Counted from the first letter of the stretch, positions 23,212 through 37,908 are shown. The stretch is 64,000 nt of DNA from Boletus sp. NGJ (GCA_019096195.1 JAGTXK010000087.1:248001-312000); one strand, 5' to 3'. Notes: generated by a model from the sequence alone, not told the origin. Numbers and translations: made by a program.

Positions 23212-24457
23212 ATGCTTTCCTTCCTCTGCTTCGCCCTCTTGCTTCCGCTCAGCGTGTTGTCCCATCCATTGACTCTGGTTCATGAGGTGGGTGTCGTCGC
23301 CAGTCTCTGTCCTACTATCACAGCTAACAGATCCGATTGGATAGACCGCGTCCGTGTCCTGCCTCATCGCAGATGTCGACTATCCGAATCCCCGCGAGAC
23401 GCTGATGCTTCTTAACCACCATGCCATCGTTCCTCCTCTCGGCCTATCCAAGCGTACATTCGCTGATCTCCTCGTCTGGTGTCACGAACATGGACATTCC
23501 ACCAGCGGCATGCTTCTTGCTCGACAGAATCCGAATTGCCCTGCTGGAACGGGAAGCGGAGCGGGTGGGGATGACAATCAGGGAACAGTCAATTCCGCAT
23601 CTTCGGCCGGTGGTGGCAGTGGCTCTGAGGACGACGGTTCAGGGAATTCAACGCCATTCAACAACGGTTCAGGTTCTCAGGGGAGCGGTTCTAGTGGTGC
23701 TGTGGCGTCCTCGGTTCCCGGTAGTGGTGCCCCTGGTACCAACAACGGAGCTGTGTCATCTAGTTCAGGATCATCCGATTCCAGTTCTGGCGCTAGCTCT
23801 GGTACTGCTGCGCCGTCTTCGGGTTCTTCTGGATCAGGTACGACTGATTCAGCATCATCCGGTTCTGGTTCCGATTCTGGCACTGGCTCTGGAACTACCG
23901 CGGCATCTTCAGGTTCTTCTGGCTCAGGTACAACTGGCTCAGCATCAACTGGTTTCGGTTCTAACGCCGGCTCTGGCACTGCTGCGGTGTCTTCGGGATC
24001 TTCTGGTTCAGGTACAACTGGCTCAGCATCATCTGGTCCCGGCGCTGGTCCTGGCACAACTACTTCGTCTTCGGGTTCTTCTGGCTCGGGTACAACTGAT
24101 TCGGCATCATCTGGTTCTGGTTCTGATGCTGGCTCTGGAACTACTGAGGCGTCTTCGGGATCTTCTGGCTCCAGTCCAACTGGTTCACCGTCGTCGAGTT
24201 CTAGCGCTTCGGGGTCCTCGGCTTCCAGCGGCAGCACAAACGGTCCAGCAAGCGCAACTACAACATCTGTGACTACAACATCCGCCTCATCTGCGACTAT
24301 AACTTCCATGACATCTTTGACTACGACGACGTCTGCGACTTCAACTGCATTGGCTACCATGGCCATGGCCGCATGTCCACCGGGTCAGATAGCGACAGTT
24401 GCCGCCACTCTGCAAGTGAGTAGTTTGGCGACAGGAATCATTTGTGTAGCAGTATAG
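23212..24457 (+). CDS. Secreted Ser/Gly-repeat protein
   Basis: Two exons (23212-23286 and 23345-24457, 58-nt intron) close to 395 aa. The start gives a textbook signal peptide (MLSFLCFALLLPLSVLS) right at the N-terminus. A short folded-looking region follows (YPNPRETLMLL, KRTFADLLVWCHEHGHST) with only one or two Cys. Then a long stretch built almost only from Ser, Gly, Thr and Ala contains four to five imperfect tandem repeats. The C-terminus has a Thr/Ser-rich stalk and ends in a weakly hydrophobic tail after ACPPGQ. The composition suggests a heavily O-mannosylated cell-surface or wall protein, perhaps with a lipid anchor. No enzyme domain was recognised. The repeats are codon-diverged, not fresh duplications. 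Confidence 0.82.
23816..24187 (+). repeat. Coding tandem repeat, 26-30 codon units
   Basis: Each unit begins SSGSSGSGTT(D/G)SAS and ends with a variable Gly/Ala/Thr stretch. Successive units are 30, 28, 26 and 28 codons, followed by a partial fifth. Unit length varies by whole codons, so the frame is kept. Confidence 0.8.
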
Positions 24458-24647
24458 TGATGTGGCATGGAGTCTCGGTTGCCAGCCTTCTTTTCTGGCT
24501 TGTATATACCAACTTTCGTCCTTCATTATGTACCCCGCTTTTTTGATAACTACGATAATGCGAACAGCGTTCCACACGTGATCAATTGCATGCTTGCACA
24601 ACGACCAAGTACTCTAACTGAGGACTCAGAACTGAAAGAGCCCTACG

Positions 24648-26008
24648 ATGGACACTCACTTTACTGTTCTGCCTCTAGGTAGGTCTAAGATTTCCCCGCA
24701 ACCGAAATTCGAACAACTGGCTGGGTACCTCAGACGTGATAGATACCGTTGTATCACAACTTCCCGACGAGACACCCCATGCACCCCGTTTTCTGCGCCT
24801 TCCTCATCCTAGAACAGGTGCGTCACATCTCATCACTGAAATAGCCACCCTGAGCGTCGCGTCCAGGCATCGCGTCACTCTTCTTAGCTCATGAGCCCGT
24901 CCCCAATGAGGACGAGCCCGGTGGAAAACGGGTCTCGAAGATACTAGAGGTGCAAGCGGTGGAACCACCCAACGCGCGTTCTTGGTTTATTGGCGACGAG
25001 GTCATCTCAGGTATGTTTTGTCGAGCTCGGTCAGTTTGGGTGCCAAGTCGGTGGCAGATGGCAAGCTTCTCGTCATGACGCCTGTGGACCCGCTGTTCAT
25101 CTTGATACCTATACTTCGAGCGATTAAGCAGGTAAAGCAAGTTTTCTATGCAGGCCGTATAGAGTCTAACAACTCTGAAAGTCCGATGCCACCAACTTTC
25201 GGCCAGCAGAGGATATATTTGAAGATGCGGCGAGGCATATTGCAGAGGCATCCATGACCGATGCCGCGCAGGACACATCAATGTCTGTGTGTGTGGAAGA
25301 TATAATGAAGTTCGCTGCCCTCGAGTGTACAAAGAAGGCGATGAAGCGACTTTGTGATGTCAAAGGCAAGCCTAATGGTTCATATACAAGCCCTTTTCCT
25401 TACACGAATTGTCTTAGAGATAACAGCCGAGATAACCGTATTCCGGTACTCGTCCCAAAAACTCATACAAGAACTGAGAAAGAAGGTGGTGACGTTGTCA
25501 ACACCTCGCATCACGAACATGTCAAGGTGTTTGGTACGAAGTCTCGCCAAAGATGGACTTATGGAAGACAAAAACGAGGATCTGCTTGAGCGTGAGTGGT
25601 GATTGAGTGTGTAAATGGTGATCGGCCGAACGCAACGATACACAGTGGGAAGGACGAAATTGGCTTGCGAGTTGTTAGGACAGTACCTTCCCCATGACAT
25701 TCAGGGTCAGCTCATCGCATCATACGAGTACGTATCCGGTATGGTTTCTAGGATGATACATGCTGATGGCTAATGGCCAACTTAGCCTCACAAAACTTGA
25801 CGCGCACGTGAAAGCCCTCGCAAAAGAGCAGTCTCTGCTAGCACCGGAGAATAATGCAGTCACAAAAAAGTCAAAGGCTGGTCCTGCGACTGTTTCCGAG
25901 GGGACCAAAAAGCGAAAGAAGGGATCACAGGGGGTGGAGAAGCTCAAAAAAGCGAATGTCAATGGGATGTCCAAATTGTCGACCTTTTTCACAAAGAAGG
26001 CAGAGTAG
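24648..26008 (+). CDS. RNASEH2B: Ribonuclease H2 subunit B
   Basis: Non-catalytic subunit of the RNase H2 complex, which removes ribonucleotides from DNA and degrades RNA-DNA hybrids. Eight exons close to 331 aa: 24648-24678, 24734-24817, 24867-25010, 25058-25131, 25182-25365, 25418-25591, 25646-25727 and 25786-26008. The triple-barrel N-terminal part reads PRFLRLPHPRTG, then ARSWFIGDEVISDGKLLVMT and PVDPLFILIPIL, the hallmark of the family. The helical (Ydr279-like) part includes FRYSSQKLIQEL and LACELLGQYLPHDIQ. The C-terminus is Lys-rich and ends MSKLSTFFTKKAE, a plausible PCNA-binding PIP-like box, as in the human subunit. The intron 25366-25417 begins with GC instead of GT. Confidence 0.93.
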
Positions 26009-26336
26009 CGAGCAAGGTATACCCAGGATAGCCTAAGAGCGTCACCTGGAGACGCAATTCCAAATTGTTGTAAAAGATTGCCATCATTTGTGGGAGTCGT
26101 ACAGGATGACTTGCTGTCCCGTTCACAGCCGCACTCCATCCGCCAACTTTCGGGGCCACGTAAAGGCGGCTGTCAGACGACCTGCTGACTATACAACACT
26201 CAAATGGAATTGTCCTCAGGTTCGGGTTGCTCACGATGGCGTGATTTCGTCTCATGTGTTGTTGCACATCGGCCGCTCGTGAATCATTCAAAAGGGCTAG
26301 GACCATGAGTTCCGGTGTCGGTACATTCGCTCGGAA

Positions 26337-28385
<2,049 letters not shown>

Positions 28386-28606
28386 ACCTACACATGTTTA
28401 TGATAGATAACTTACTTGTATCTGGCGTTTCTATGGTTGGCACCGAGCATGTAACCTATAGTTGTCTGTTTCATTGACCTGTCAACGGCATCACCGAACC
28501 GCATGAACTTTGGGAGTGCGCGAATATAAATTGTTAACCGGTACGAATTCAGGGTCGGCATTTTGATTCTGTGCTCGCCTTTTTCCTACTCTCTCCAAGT
28601 TCAGCG

Positions 28607-30538
28607 ATGTTATCTCTGATCCGACGAGGGCCGCGTTCGTTCGGACGTCTGTCGAGTCCTTATCGATTATCAAGCAATACCCCTAGTCTTGCCTTGAACT
28701 TGGCTGCCACGCGCACCATGTCAGTCTACCACGGAGAATCTGCTCTTCGTCCAGAACCAGACAAGGTCCTCAAGGATATCGCAGACTATGTCCACAACTA
28801 TCAAATCACTTCAGACGTTGCGTTCGAGACTGCACGTCTCTGTCTCATTGACACCATTGGTTGTGGTCTCGAGGGGTTGCGCTTCGAAGGATGCTCGAGG
28901 CTGTTGGGACCGGTCGTCGAAGGAACCATCGTGCCAAACGGTTCGTCCCGCGCCCTGCTTGACAAAACAATCCCATTTGACTCCTCGATATAGGAACAAA
29001 GGTCCCGGGAACCAACTACCAGTTGGATCCTATCCGCGGTGCCTTCAACATTGGCACGATGATCCGATATTTGGACTTTAATGACTGCTTCCTTGCCGCA
29101 GAGTGTGAGTCCTTCTGTCCCACGCTCGAATGCTCTCCCCTTCCTCGTTCGCGCCTTTTGCTGTACTGAATGTGTATCATAGGGGGTCATCCGTCAGACA
29201 ACCTCGGCGCAATTCTTGCAGTTGCTGACCATCTCGCGCGGGAGGGTCAACCGTTGACGGTCCATGACATTCTCGAGAGCATGATCAAGGCTCACGAGAT
29301 TCAAGGCGGGCTTGCCCTCTTGAACTCATTCAACCGCGTCGGTCTCGACCACGTCGTGCTCGTCAAAGTGGCCAGCACTGCCGTCGTGTCCAAGTTGCTG
29401 TAAGGGTCTCTTCTGTTTGCTATCTATTGCCGTTGCATACACTCACATGCATCCCAGTGGACTCTCCCATGCCCAGACCCTCGACGCGGTCTCGCAGGCA
29501 TTCGTCGACGGTCAGTCGCTCCGCACGTATCGTCATGCACCTAATACTGGCCCTCGCAAATCCTGGGCTGCTGGCGATGCATGCTCGCGCGCCGTGAACC
29601 TCGCGCTCCTCGTCAAGAAGGGCGAACTTGGCCTCCCGTCCGTGCTCACCGCGAAGACCTGGGGTTTCTACGACGTCCTGCTCAAGGTACAACGTTCTCT
29701 TTGCGTTCCAATGACCTCGTTCTGACGACCACAATCGATTAGGGTAAGCCATTTGAGTTCCAGATGCCTTTCGGCTCCTACATCATGGAGAACGTCCTCT
29801 TCAAGATTTCTTATCCCGCCGAATTCCACGCTCAGACCGCCGTCGAGGCTGCGCACACCATTCACGCACAGCTCAAAGCGCTGGGGAAATCTTCGGACGA
29901 CATCAAGAGCGTGCGTATTCGTACGCAGGAAGCTGCCATTCGTATCATCGATAAGCAAGGTCCCTTGGACAACTTTGCCGACCGAGAGTACGTTTCCCCC
30001 CCTTTTTTTCATTCATCGGCGGGTCGATCTCTCATACAACGACGATTTACACACTCTAGTCACGCTATCAGCTACATGGTCGCCTACCCGCTCATCTTTG
30101 GCGAGCTCACGTCCGAGTCTTACACCGACAAGTCTGCGGCCGATCCTCGCATCGATGCGCTGCGCGCCAAGATCCACTGTGTCGAAGACAGGACGTTCTC
30201 TGTCGACTACCACGAGCCTAGCAAGCGCTCCATTGGCAACGCCCTCTCGATCGAACTGAACGACGGCAGCATACTGGACGAGGTTGTGGTTGAATATCCC
30301 GTTGGGCACAGACGCCGCCGCACAGAGGGCACACCACTCTTGATCGAGAAGTTTAAGCGACACATCTCCTACCACTATGATCTAGCTCAGCAAAACAAGT
30401 GAGTACTTTATGCTTTAGAGCCCGACTGGTCGACCGACGAATTATGGTTTTTTTAGGATATTGGATGTCGTTTCCGATGCAAACAGCCTGTTTCAGCTTC
30501 GCGTGGATCAATTTACTGACCTGTTCGTAAAGCAATAA
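28607..30538 (+). CDS. MmgE/PrpD family, likely 2-methylcitrate dehydratase
   Basis: Member of the MmgE/PrpD family. Fungal members of this length act as mitochondrial 2-methylcitrate dehydratase in the methylcitrate cycle of propionyl-CoA disposal. Seven exons close to 518 aa: 28607-28940, 28994-29104, 29183-29399, 29458-29686, 29743-29987, 30060-30398 and 30457-30538. The first ~35 residues are rich in Arg and Ser without acidic residues ([15 protein letters not shown]), a good mitochondrial presequence. Family blocks seen: [61 protein letters not shown]-type [30 protein letters not shown], and the C-terminal [17 protein letters not shown]. Intron 1 uses the rare donor GTTCGT. The substrate is assigned by family only. 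Confidence 0.92.
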
Positions 30539-30696
30539 AGTGTAGTAATACAATTCACTGGTGATGCATTGATGCTTATAATGCACATGTCGTGATCATT
30601 TCATACACAATTACAGACAGACAACGCTCCACAAAGTCCTGGAAACAGGAAACAGCCACTGAAAAATGCACAAGGTGAAATTACGATTATACTTTC

Positions 30697-33231
30697 CTAA
30701 CCTACAAGTCCACGCGTCGGCGCTTGTTCGTTCGTGGTAACAGACCCTTTGAGTTTCTTGTGCCGGGGTTTCTTTCTGTGCCCATGCTGATGTCCATTAT
30801 TCCGCTCGTGATACCCGCTGGCTTGCTCTCGAATGTTGTGCTCTTTAGTTACTGGAAGCCGAACCTTAACCGGCGAAGTATCGTGGTGGAAAGCGATAGA
30901 CGGAGCTCCTAAATTGGTCTCGAATTCAGGCAAACCGGGAACAGCGGACTTTCGCGTTACATCGACAAAAGGCACTTCAAGATAGCGTATGTGATGTTCC
31001 ATCGTTCCATCGTGATTTGATAAGACACTATCAGTCGTGACCTGGCTTTGTAACCTGGGTGGGGATACAGACGTCGAAAGCTCCAAGAGAGCGCTGTCTT
31101 CTTCAGGTACGGATGAGAGATGCCGTTGCATGGGACGCGTCGGGGGTATCGAGCGTGCATTGTGAGAAGCTCCTCGAGATAGAGTTTGCGGCGACTCTGG
31201 TGAAGGAGGTGTAGGAACAACGGACGAGTGGTAAACACCTCGGAAAGAGCCGACGGTGCTTTCGTCGGCGGAAGGCAACTGGGATAGGGAGATATTTGGT
31301 GGTGGGACTGGCTGGAGCGGCGAGAAGTGCGCGATCGGAGACAACGCTTGCAGTTGATTAATATACTTCGCTAGTGTGCTTGAGGACGAGCTTTGTCTAA
31401 GGGATGCAGTTGACTTAACATTCGGCACTAGCGGGGTCTTCGCGGGCGAAATGTTTGTGCTCTTATCGAAATTGTTGACATTACCGTGCTCATGCCCATC
31501 GTAAACATGGCGAAGATACTGCGAGGCGTTAGCACCGGATCGATATTTTTGCGAAGGGACAGGAACAGGATGCTCGGTAGAACCAACCAATTCGGGGGAA
31601 AACGTTGAACAATAAGTCAGATACGGAGAAAAATGAGAAGACCATTGAGGCGACGAGGAATTGGGCGGCGTCGGAAGAAAATTTTGTACTTGAAATTTTT
31701 GCTTCTGGAGCGCTTGCCTATACAGCTGTTGATGGCGGTATTGTTGAGCAACTTCAATCGGTGATTGTCTCGTAGCGGAGCTGACCGATTCGTTAGGACG
31801 AGGCTCAACAAAGATACGAGGGTAGAATTGTGGAAGTCCTGGGGCCACAGCGGTTGGAATGACAGGCTCGAGTCGTCCTGGGTAGCCACTGTACGAATCC
31901 ACATCGGCCAACGAGGTTCTGAGCGCCTGTCGGAGACGAGCAAGTTGCCACTCCAGAATACGGTTGTTATCGACCGAAAATACGTCTGTATCGCTCAAGA
32001 AATTATCAGGAACTCCAACACTGGTCGGCATCGATTGTTCTTCGTTCCACGGAAGCCCATTGACGATATCTTGATGGGCTTCGATGTCGGGTGAAACTTG
32101 ACTGAGAGGGCTGCGCTTGTCGTCGTGGGCTTGTCGCTGTGTGCGAGCAAAGGTTTGCTTCGCATGACTCATGTGTATGGAGGTCTGTGTTCGGGATGAC
32201 TTAGCGACTTGTTGGGCACTAGGCATCCTCTTCTTTTGTAAACGTGGAGGAACTTGACTGGGTCCGTGTGGAGGAGCATTTTGAGGATTGTCAGGGTGGG
32301 AGAGACCTTCGACGCGAAATTGGTTATGAGTCTGATCATCCGGACCCAACCCCCAGATCATTTGGGCTACATTATCAGGTTCCTCGATGATCGTTCCTTC
32401 GGCACCACTATGCCAAACATCGATACTCAAAATGTTTCACAACAGATATTGCACAACTCACGATGGACATCTAGCATATGGCAAGGATAGGGGCCCATGG
32501 AGAGCGGGTATGGGGCGGGGGGGAGAGTTCGCCCATGTGATCCAATCTGGAACGATTCGTATCATTGCGATGGGTCAGAAATCATGAATATATGCGTGTA
32601 AATTACCATCATCCTCCTCGATAAGCGGTTCTGGGGAGTACTTTCTACGCAAAAAGCCCTCTGGGAGTTGAGTACCAGCTGCGATAATGAGAAGTGACTC
32701 TGGAGAGGAGGGTGGCGAAGGAGTTTGAGGAACGTCAGAAGGCGCGCGTAAAACACGGACGCGCTCGCGGCGTCCGCTATATGACCCAAACGAGTCGCCA
32801 GCGGCAGTAGAGGGTGATTGGAAAAGTTCCGCAGACGGCTCTAATACTGGTCGAACACGATCGGGCATAGACACGACTCGTTTACCATGGTTGTGAGACA
32901 GGATGGATAAAGCTTCGCTCTTGTTTTCTGGCATCGATACGATGCGCCGGTTCACGCTTTCCGCCGCAGGACACCGAACGTGTTTACGTTTGGAAAGTCG
33001 GCGGGACACCAGCGGGGCAAGTATCGGGCTAATTGGACTTCTCGGTGCGGCGTATGCGCTGTCTGACTCGGTGGGGGATGACGCTGGAATCGAATTGGGG
33101 CGCCCGGTGTGTGCTTCCTGCGGAAGTCCACGGTGTGTCACGGGAGGTGCAGCCAGTACCACGGCGGGATCAGCATACGGAGAAGGCACGGAGTCTGTCT
33201 CTGTCTGGACGGCCCTGTCTACGTATTCCAT
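30697..33231 (-). CDS. Large disordered protein of unknown function
   Basis: Not recognised. Three exons, 33231-32607, 32546-32462 and 32407-30697, close to 806 aa with introns of 60 and 54 nt. The small middle exon was placed by phase. A nearer acceptor for the second intron (36 nt long) also keeps the frame but would be unusually short. The protein begins MEYVDRAVQTETD. It is dominated by Ser, Pro, Gln and Thr, with repeated SP and TP pairs that could be proline-directed phosphorylation sites. One short ordered-looking segment lies around residues 350-420 (NNRILEWQLARLRQALR). The C-terminus is basic and His-rich. It could be a regulator or scaffold. No domain was seen. Confidence 0.7.
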
Positions 33232-33534
33232 CAGCGAGAGGCGGAAGAAATGGGAGAAGAAGAAGATGGGGAGGGCAGGGGGCGATGAGTATTTAAGGAA
33301 GGTGAGATGGAACAAATTGAATGTCCGCTAGTAGGAATGCCGATCTTGCCGAGTCCGATTGACACGTGACGCCCATTGTCCGGGAAAAACACGGGTTGCC
33401 GAAATTGGCAAGGCGGTGCGTGATAGGACCGTTGAAGCCACTGGCGTCGTTACATCGCACTCACGCACTCCCTCGTCGCCGTCGTCGTCGTCGTCGTCGT
33501 CTACCGCCCATCGTCCATGCCATAGTCAACAGGG

Positions 33535-35415
33535 ATGATCATTTCCGACGAAGACGACACTCAGAAGATAAAGGATCCCCCCGTTGCTGTTCCCACAGTT
33601 CGTTACCCAGACCGAGCAGCGACTCGCCGTCCTTTCAGTCCTTTGCCCGACTATGAAACGTCCCAGGCATTGGCCTTTGGCGGTCTCAATGACTCGCAGG
33701 TCACTCTTTACAAACCCACACTTCGACGTCGCATCTTCGACTCCCGCATTTGGAGAGTCGCCATCATCTCCCTTGTCCTCTACATTTTCCTCACTCTCGC
33801 CATTGGCGTCCCTATCATTGTCCATGTGCGTTCTTCCCCTGCATTCAAGTCCTTTCTCCCTCACCTTTATAGCAGAAAGAATACGAGAACCAGCAGAAAT
33901 ACCCTTACAACGCGCTCACTTATGCCGCTTGGGCACCTAAAAATTCTATTTCCCCCTACCCTGACCACATCAACAACACTTCAGGTCCCAACCAGTCAGG
34001 AATATATACTTTCTGCAATAACTGGACAATGATTGAGTATTCTAATGATGCCAGTCCCCCCGTCGTCGTGGCGGCGTACGTCCTTTTATCGTTTGGCCCT
34101 ATCTTTATTGTTGACTACATTCGGTCGTTTTTTCAGGACCGAACGCTACGTTTCTCCAAACGGACAGTTCAGCATCGCTTTAAACGCATCCTGCACCAAT
34201 GATCTCAACGTTGTTCAGGGTGCCTTCTACACTGGCATCAACCCCAACCAGAGCGTTCAAGATGCTGTCTTGTCAATTATAATGCAAGCTTCCTCCCCAG
34301 ACGTTTTCAATCGGTCTTGTGCTTGCACTACCATCGCCGACAACTTCACCGATCTTTCTCTTTATGTTTGTCTTCCGAGTTCACATATCAATCGTTTCAT
34401 ACAGTTACTCACACTCTTCCAGGTTCCGGACAACCTCACTTCAGTTGATAATATCCTATACAACATTACTCTCCTGTTCCCGCAAACTACAACTCCTTCC
34501 CAGGTCAACTCCTTCGCTACGCTTCTCCCCATGTTGGATCAACGGTTCGGCTTTTTTGATGACAATGTGACCTTTCACAAAGTCTCTATCGGAGGCCCTG
34601 TCTCTCGAGTAACCGTTGATGTAAGTGATCTAGGATAGCTGGATACTGAGCTCATCTGATGTTTACCACGACAGTCTTTACAAGCCAACAGGTTACTGGT
34701 AGATACATCGCTAGAACCAGTCACAGGGACGTTCCATGCCAGGACCTCTCTCGTCATCAGCACCATCATGGCGTAAGTCCGTTCAGTAACATCCATTTTA
34801 ACCATATTCATGCCAGCATACTTGTCATTGATAGCTCCATCGTCGCTAATATTAGCTTGTACAACGACCCCGAGTCTCAGTTCCCTACTAGCCTAAATGT
34901 TCACACAGGAAATGGGTGCGTTTTATCTTCCATCTCCGGCTTTTACGTGGCTTTCAACATTGTTTCTGTGCAGCAATTTGACCGCCAACATCACTGTTCG
35001 AGCACCCAACAAAACTCCCCCGATGCGACCAAATTTTATCACGAGCCTTCGCACTTTTTCCGGCTCCTTGTCCGCCAACATCTTCCATCACCCAAGTTCT
35101 CCCCCCACGGCTATCCAACTACACGCCGTCAATGACCTTGGTCCTGCCGATGTTACTCTTGACAACCTTTTTGAGGGAGCATTTCAAGTGTCCACAAAGC
35201 AAGCATCTACATTTGTTACACAAGGAAATGCGATTGTAACAGATTATTGGGTTCCTGGGCTGGAAAGAACCTTTGAAATGGCTTTCAACTCAACAGTGGG
35301 GTTATGTGGGTGGATTGGCTGGGGAAGTATGGCGACACCATGGAATGGGTATCAGCAGGGGGAAGTAGTGATCGACTCCTCACTAGCAGACGTGACGCTA
35401 TCGTTCCTGGGGTGA
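33535..35415 (+). CDS. Single-pass membrane protein with large outer domain
   Basis: Not recognised by name. The ATG at 33535 opens an exon ending at 33825 (97 codons). It encodes a short cytosolic tail and one transmembrane helix (VAIISLVLYIFLTLAIGVPI) preceded by RRRIFDSRIWR, so the topology is N-in. Six more exons follow across short canonical introns. They encode an extracytosolic region with many Asn-x-Thr/Ser sites (NNTS, NNWT, NASC, NFTD, NLTS, NITL), strand-rich sequence and paired Cys (NRSCACTT). The last exon ends at 35415 with VIDSSLADVTLSFLG. This is the layout of Agaricomycete type II membrane proteins of unknown function. A secretory-pathway or cell-surface location is inferred from the helix and glycosylation sites. 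Confidence 0.78.
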
Positions 35416-35792
35416 TTGGTTTTCGGGGGAGGAGTGTGACAAGCGTCTTCGTTTGCTTGTTGGCTGATCTAGCGGTACACATCCAGTCTATCTGTCCCGC
35501 TGCCAGTCCAGGTATATCGCGGTGTCTTTGGCCACGATCTGGTGATCCAGTCTCGGACGACTTTCCGCTGACTGATATGCTATCCACACGCTTCGTTCTT
35601 TTGGTTCTGATTCCTTCCGAGTTCGAGGCCCGCTGGTTTGGCAATGTAACTTCAGTGCTATTTTACATTCTTTGTATGATCATAAGTTAATAGACGGACT
35701 TTCATTGCACTAGCTGGACTTCGCTGTACTTAACTGCAAATTGGAAACATGATACTCTTTGCAATTGGGCTCTTCTTGTCACGAAAACTCCG
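35416..35792. other. Convergent intergenic region
   Basis: 3' flank shared by the membrane-protein gene and SNAPC3, which converge here. No gene or clear terminator motif was seen. Confidence 0.5.
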
Positions 35793-37368
35793 TTATACAT
35801 CCTTCTCATCCTCCCATACCCTGCGATGTCTCACCAGCGGCACCGCCATCACCTGCTCCGCGTCTTCTCCCCTTGGTGGGCCCATGTTCCGCCAACATGG
35901 CGCACAGAGCAAGCAAGGACTTTCACCGAGTCGGATATCCCCTACAACCGTAAGTACTGCGGGAACTTTGGCACAGGCTTTGCAGATGTCGCCAAGGGTG
36001 GGCATGACATATACGCTGAGGGGGTAGCCAGACGGTGGATCAAGGGGGTGAGCCAACCTGTGGACCAGTCACGAATCACTCGACAGCGACGCGCAAGAAC
36101 GTTACGTGCCTGATCTGGTCAATGACAACAAAGTGCTCGCAGTTTCCTTGGTGGAGCATCCAATACGGCTGATTGATCCGGAGAGTGAGGGAGGTGAAAG
36201 GCGTTTGACTCAGCGATGTGGATGACTTGGTGATCTGCGGTCGCTTTTCTTCTGGCAACGTTTGTAGATGAGATAGGAGCCTGCTATAGCGAACAACATG
36301 TAGTGAGTCAAAGGTCCATCTCCCATGGATAGAGGGCATACTCTGCATAGTCATCGCCAGGCCTCCCAACCCCATACGCAACACCTTCGATGAGTAATAT
36401 ACATCCTTCCGTAGCACAGGCAGCAGTCTCTTCGCCTTGCTCTTCGCTTTCATATGTATATCCGACCACGTTGCCCTGGCTATCGATCACCTCGTTCGGC
36501 ATTTCGCTTGAATCACAAGGAATCACCCGAACGAAATCTGCGAGAGTCTGGGAGGACAGCACGACGTGCTGGGAGAAACGAATGAGCTGGCTATGAATCC
36601 AGGGCACGCGATTGTGCACAGTGAGCGTAACGAGAGCTTCTCGATGCGGTGAATTCCCGCCCAATGCTGAAGGGAGGGTTGAGCTGGCCCCGGCTGATTG
36701 AGAGGACGGCTGATTGCAAGTCAGCGTGCCATGTCCCGACTTCTTGATATACTTGAGCGCATTAAAGTCCGAGTGCTTGGATGCGCGCATGAAAAACGCG
36801 GATTCCTGGTTCAGTCTGTCCAGCAAGTTGCGATCAAGTCTATACGGTCGAACGCATGTCACGGGAATCGTACCGCCAGCATCGAAGAGAGATAGCTTCT
36901 AGTTTCTCCTCTAACGCGCGCACCTCTGGCTGGGCTTCCGCTGTCTCAGGATCCGGTAAATGCTTTCGTTTGCGTCCTTTCGAGGCAGGGCCGCCAGCTT
37001 GACTATGTACTGCGCTTACGGCGGCAGCATGTGTGCGATAGAGATGTGCAGAAAGCATGGAATTATTCCACACGTCCTCGACGGCAGCCTTTAGCTCGGC
37101 GACGCTGTCATGAACGTTGAGCAAAGATCAATCGTGAATTTGGACGAGACAAGCAGGGATGGGCCCTCTGGACGTACCTCCCAGAGCACTCTCCTTCTAC
37201 TGCAGCCCGTTCATCTTCTGAAAGGCTCTGCCAGCCAGCGTGATTGAGCACGTCGTTCGCCAAGGGGAAAATAAGCGAGGCGGTGTCATCAAGAAACTTG
37301 CGGATGGATATAGGCTCTGAAGGAGGGCCAAAGAAGGAGTCGTACCCTCGCATGATGTCGACGCTCAT
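35793..37368 (-). CDS. snRNA-activating complex subunit 3 (SNAPC3-like)
   Basis: Subunit of SNAPc, the general factor that binds the proximal sequence element of snRNA promoters. The conserved C-terminal half is clear: VPWIHSQLIRFSQHVVLSSQ, LPSQTLADF-type SSQTLADFVRVIPC, GCILLIEGVAYG, YAEYALYPWEMDL, then LRINQPYWMLHQGNCEHF, VVIDQIRH, LAHPLDPPSGYP, and a zinc-ribbon-like CKAC...CLLCAPCWRNMG near the end. The N-terminus starts at 37368 with MSVDIMRGYDSFFGPPSEP. At least four introns are needed. Two joins are uncertain. The one near 36860 would be only about 34 nt, and the one near 36085-36105 fits either a GTTCTT donor or a GC donor. The end at 35793 follows a charged tail. It is convergent with the membrane-protein gene. 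Confidence 0.82.
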
Positions 37369-37750
37369 AACTACAAAATTCAGGTTGACGACGGCCAAAG
37401 GCGAAAAGTGGTGGGCATCACACTCATTGAATAGACAAAGACTGGAAGAGCTGCGATGCGCTGGATTTGGACAACTACATCCTGCACCTTACTACTACGA
37501 CCACCTGCGCCGTTTTCTATCATGGGGCTTCTGACCATTGTGCACAAGAACAGGGGGAATGTCACTGCTCTTCGACCTGTACCTGGCAGTCGAGTTCCAT
37601 GTCGGCCGGCATGAATACGATGTCGTTGGAGCGTGGAGAGCTATCAATGCAGACATTGTCCTGGAGGGCGGCCAGGAGATAGACAACATAGTAAGTGACC
37701 ACCATTTACACTCCAATGAACACAATTACTAGTGAGACACACCCGCATTA
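37369..37750. other. Left flank of the transposon, unassigned coding-like frames
   Basis: Both strands carry short open, splice-flanked frames. On the plus strand, an ATG at 37559 opens about 44 codons (FDLYLAVEFHVGRHEYDVVG) and ends at a strong GTAAGT donor at 37691. The matching acceptor (ATACAG) lies just beyond the right end of the transposon, at 40918-40923. I could not identify a protein. Confidence 0.3.
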
Positions 37751-37847
37751 CAGCTGTTTGCAAATCTCTGTGGAAAACGAATTCTGAAAAGTCGCGCCTC
37801 GGAGACAGCCGGGAAGGGACCCCGGGCGCAGCTGAGTGGGTAGCCTG
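37751..37847 (+). repeat. Left terminal inverted repeat
   Basis: 97 bp, matching the reverse complement of 40819-40915 at 95 positions. It starts immediately after the TA at 37749-37750. Confidence 0.95.
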
Positions 37848-37908
37848 TGTAAGCATAGATTGCTGTAGCTACATGTTGGTTCAATTTGCCTAGTACTACC
37901 TCACTTGC

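Noticed and set aside
23421-24272. Plus-strand frame of 283 codons overlapping the Ser/Gly repeat gene
   Set aside because: Alternate frame of the same repeat. The Ser/Gly frame alone joins in phase to a signal-peptide exon.
23677-24366. Minus-strand frame of 229 codons rich in Glu, Pro and Val
   Set aside because: It is the complement of the Ser/Gly repeats of the secreted-protein gene. Periodic codons keep the other strand open by chance.
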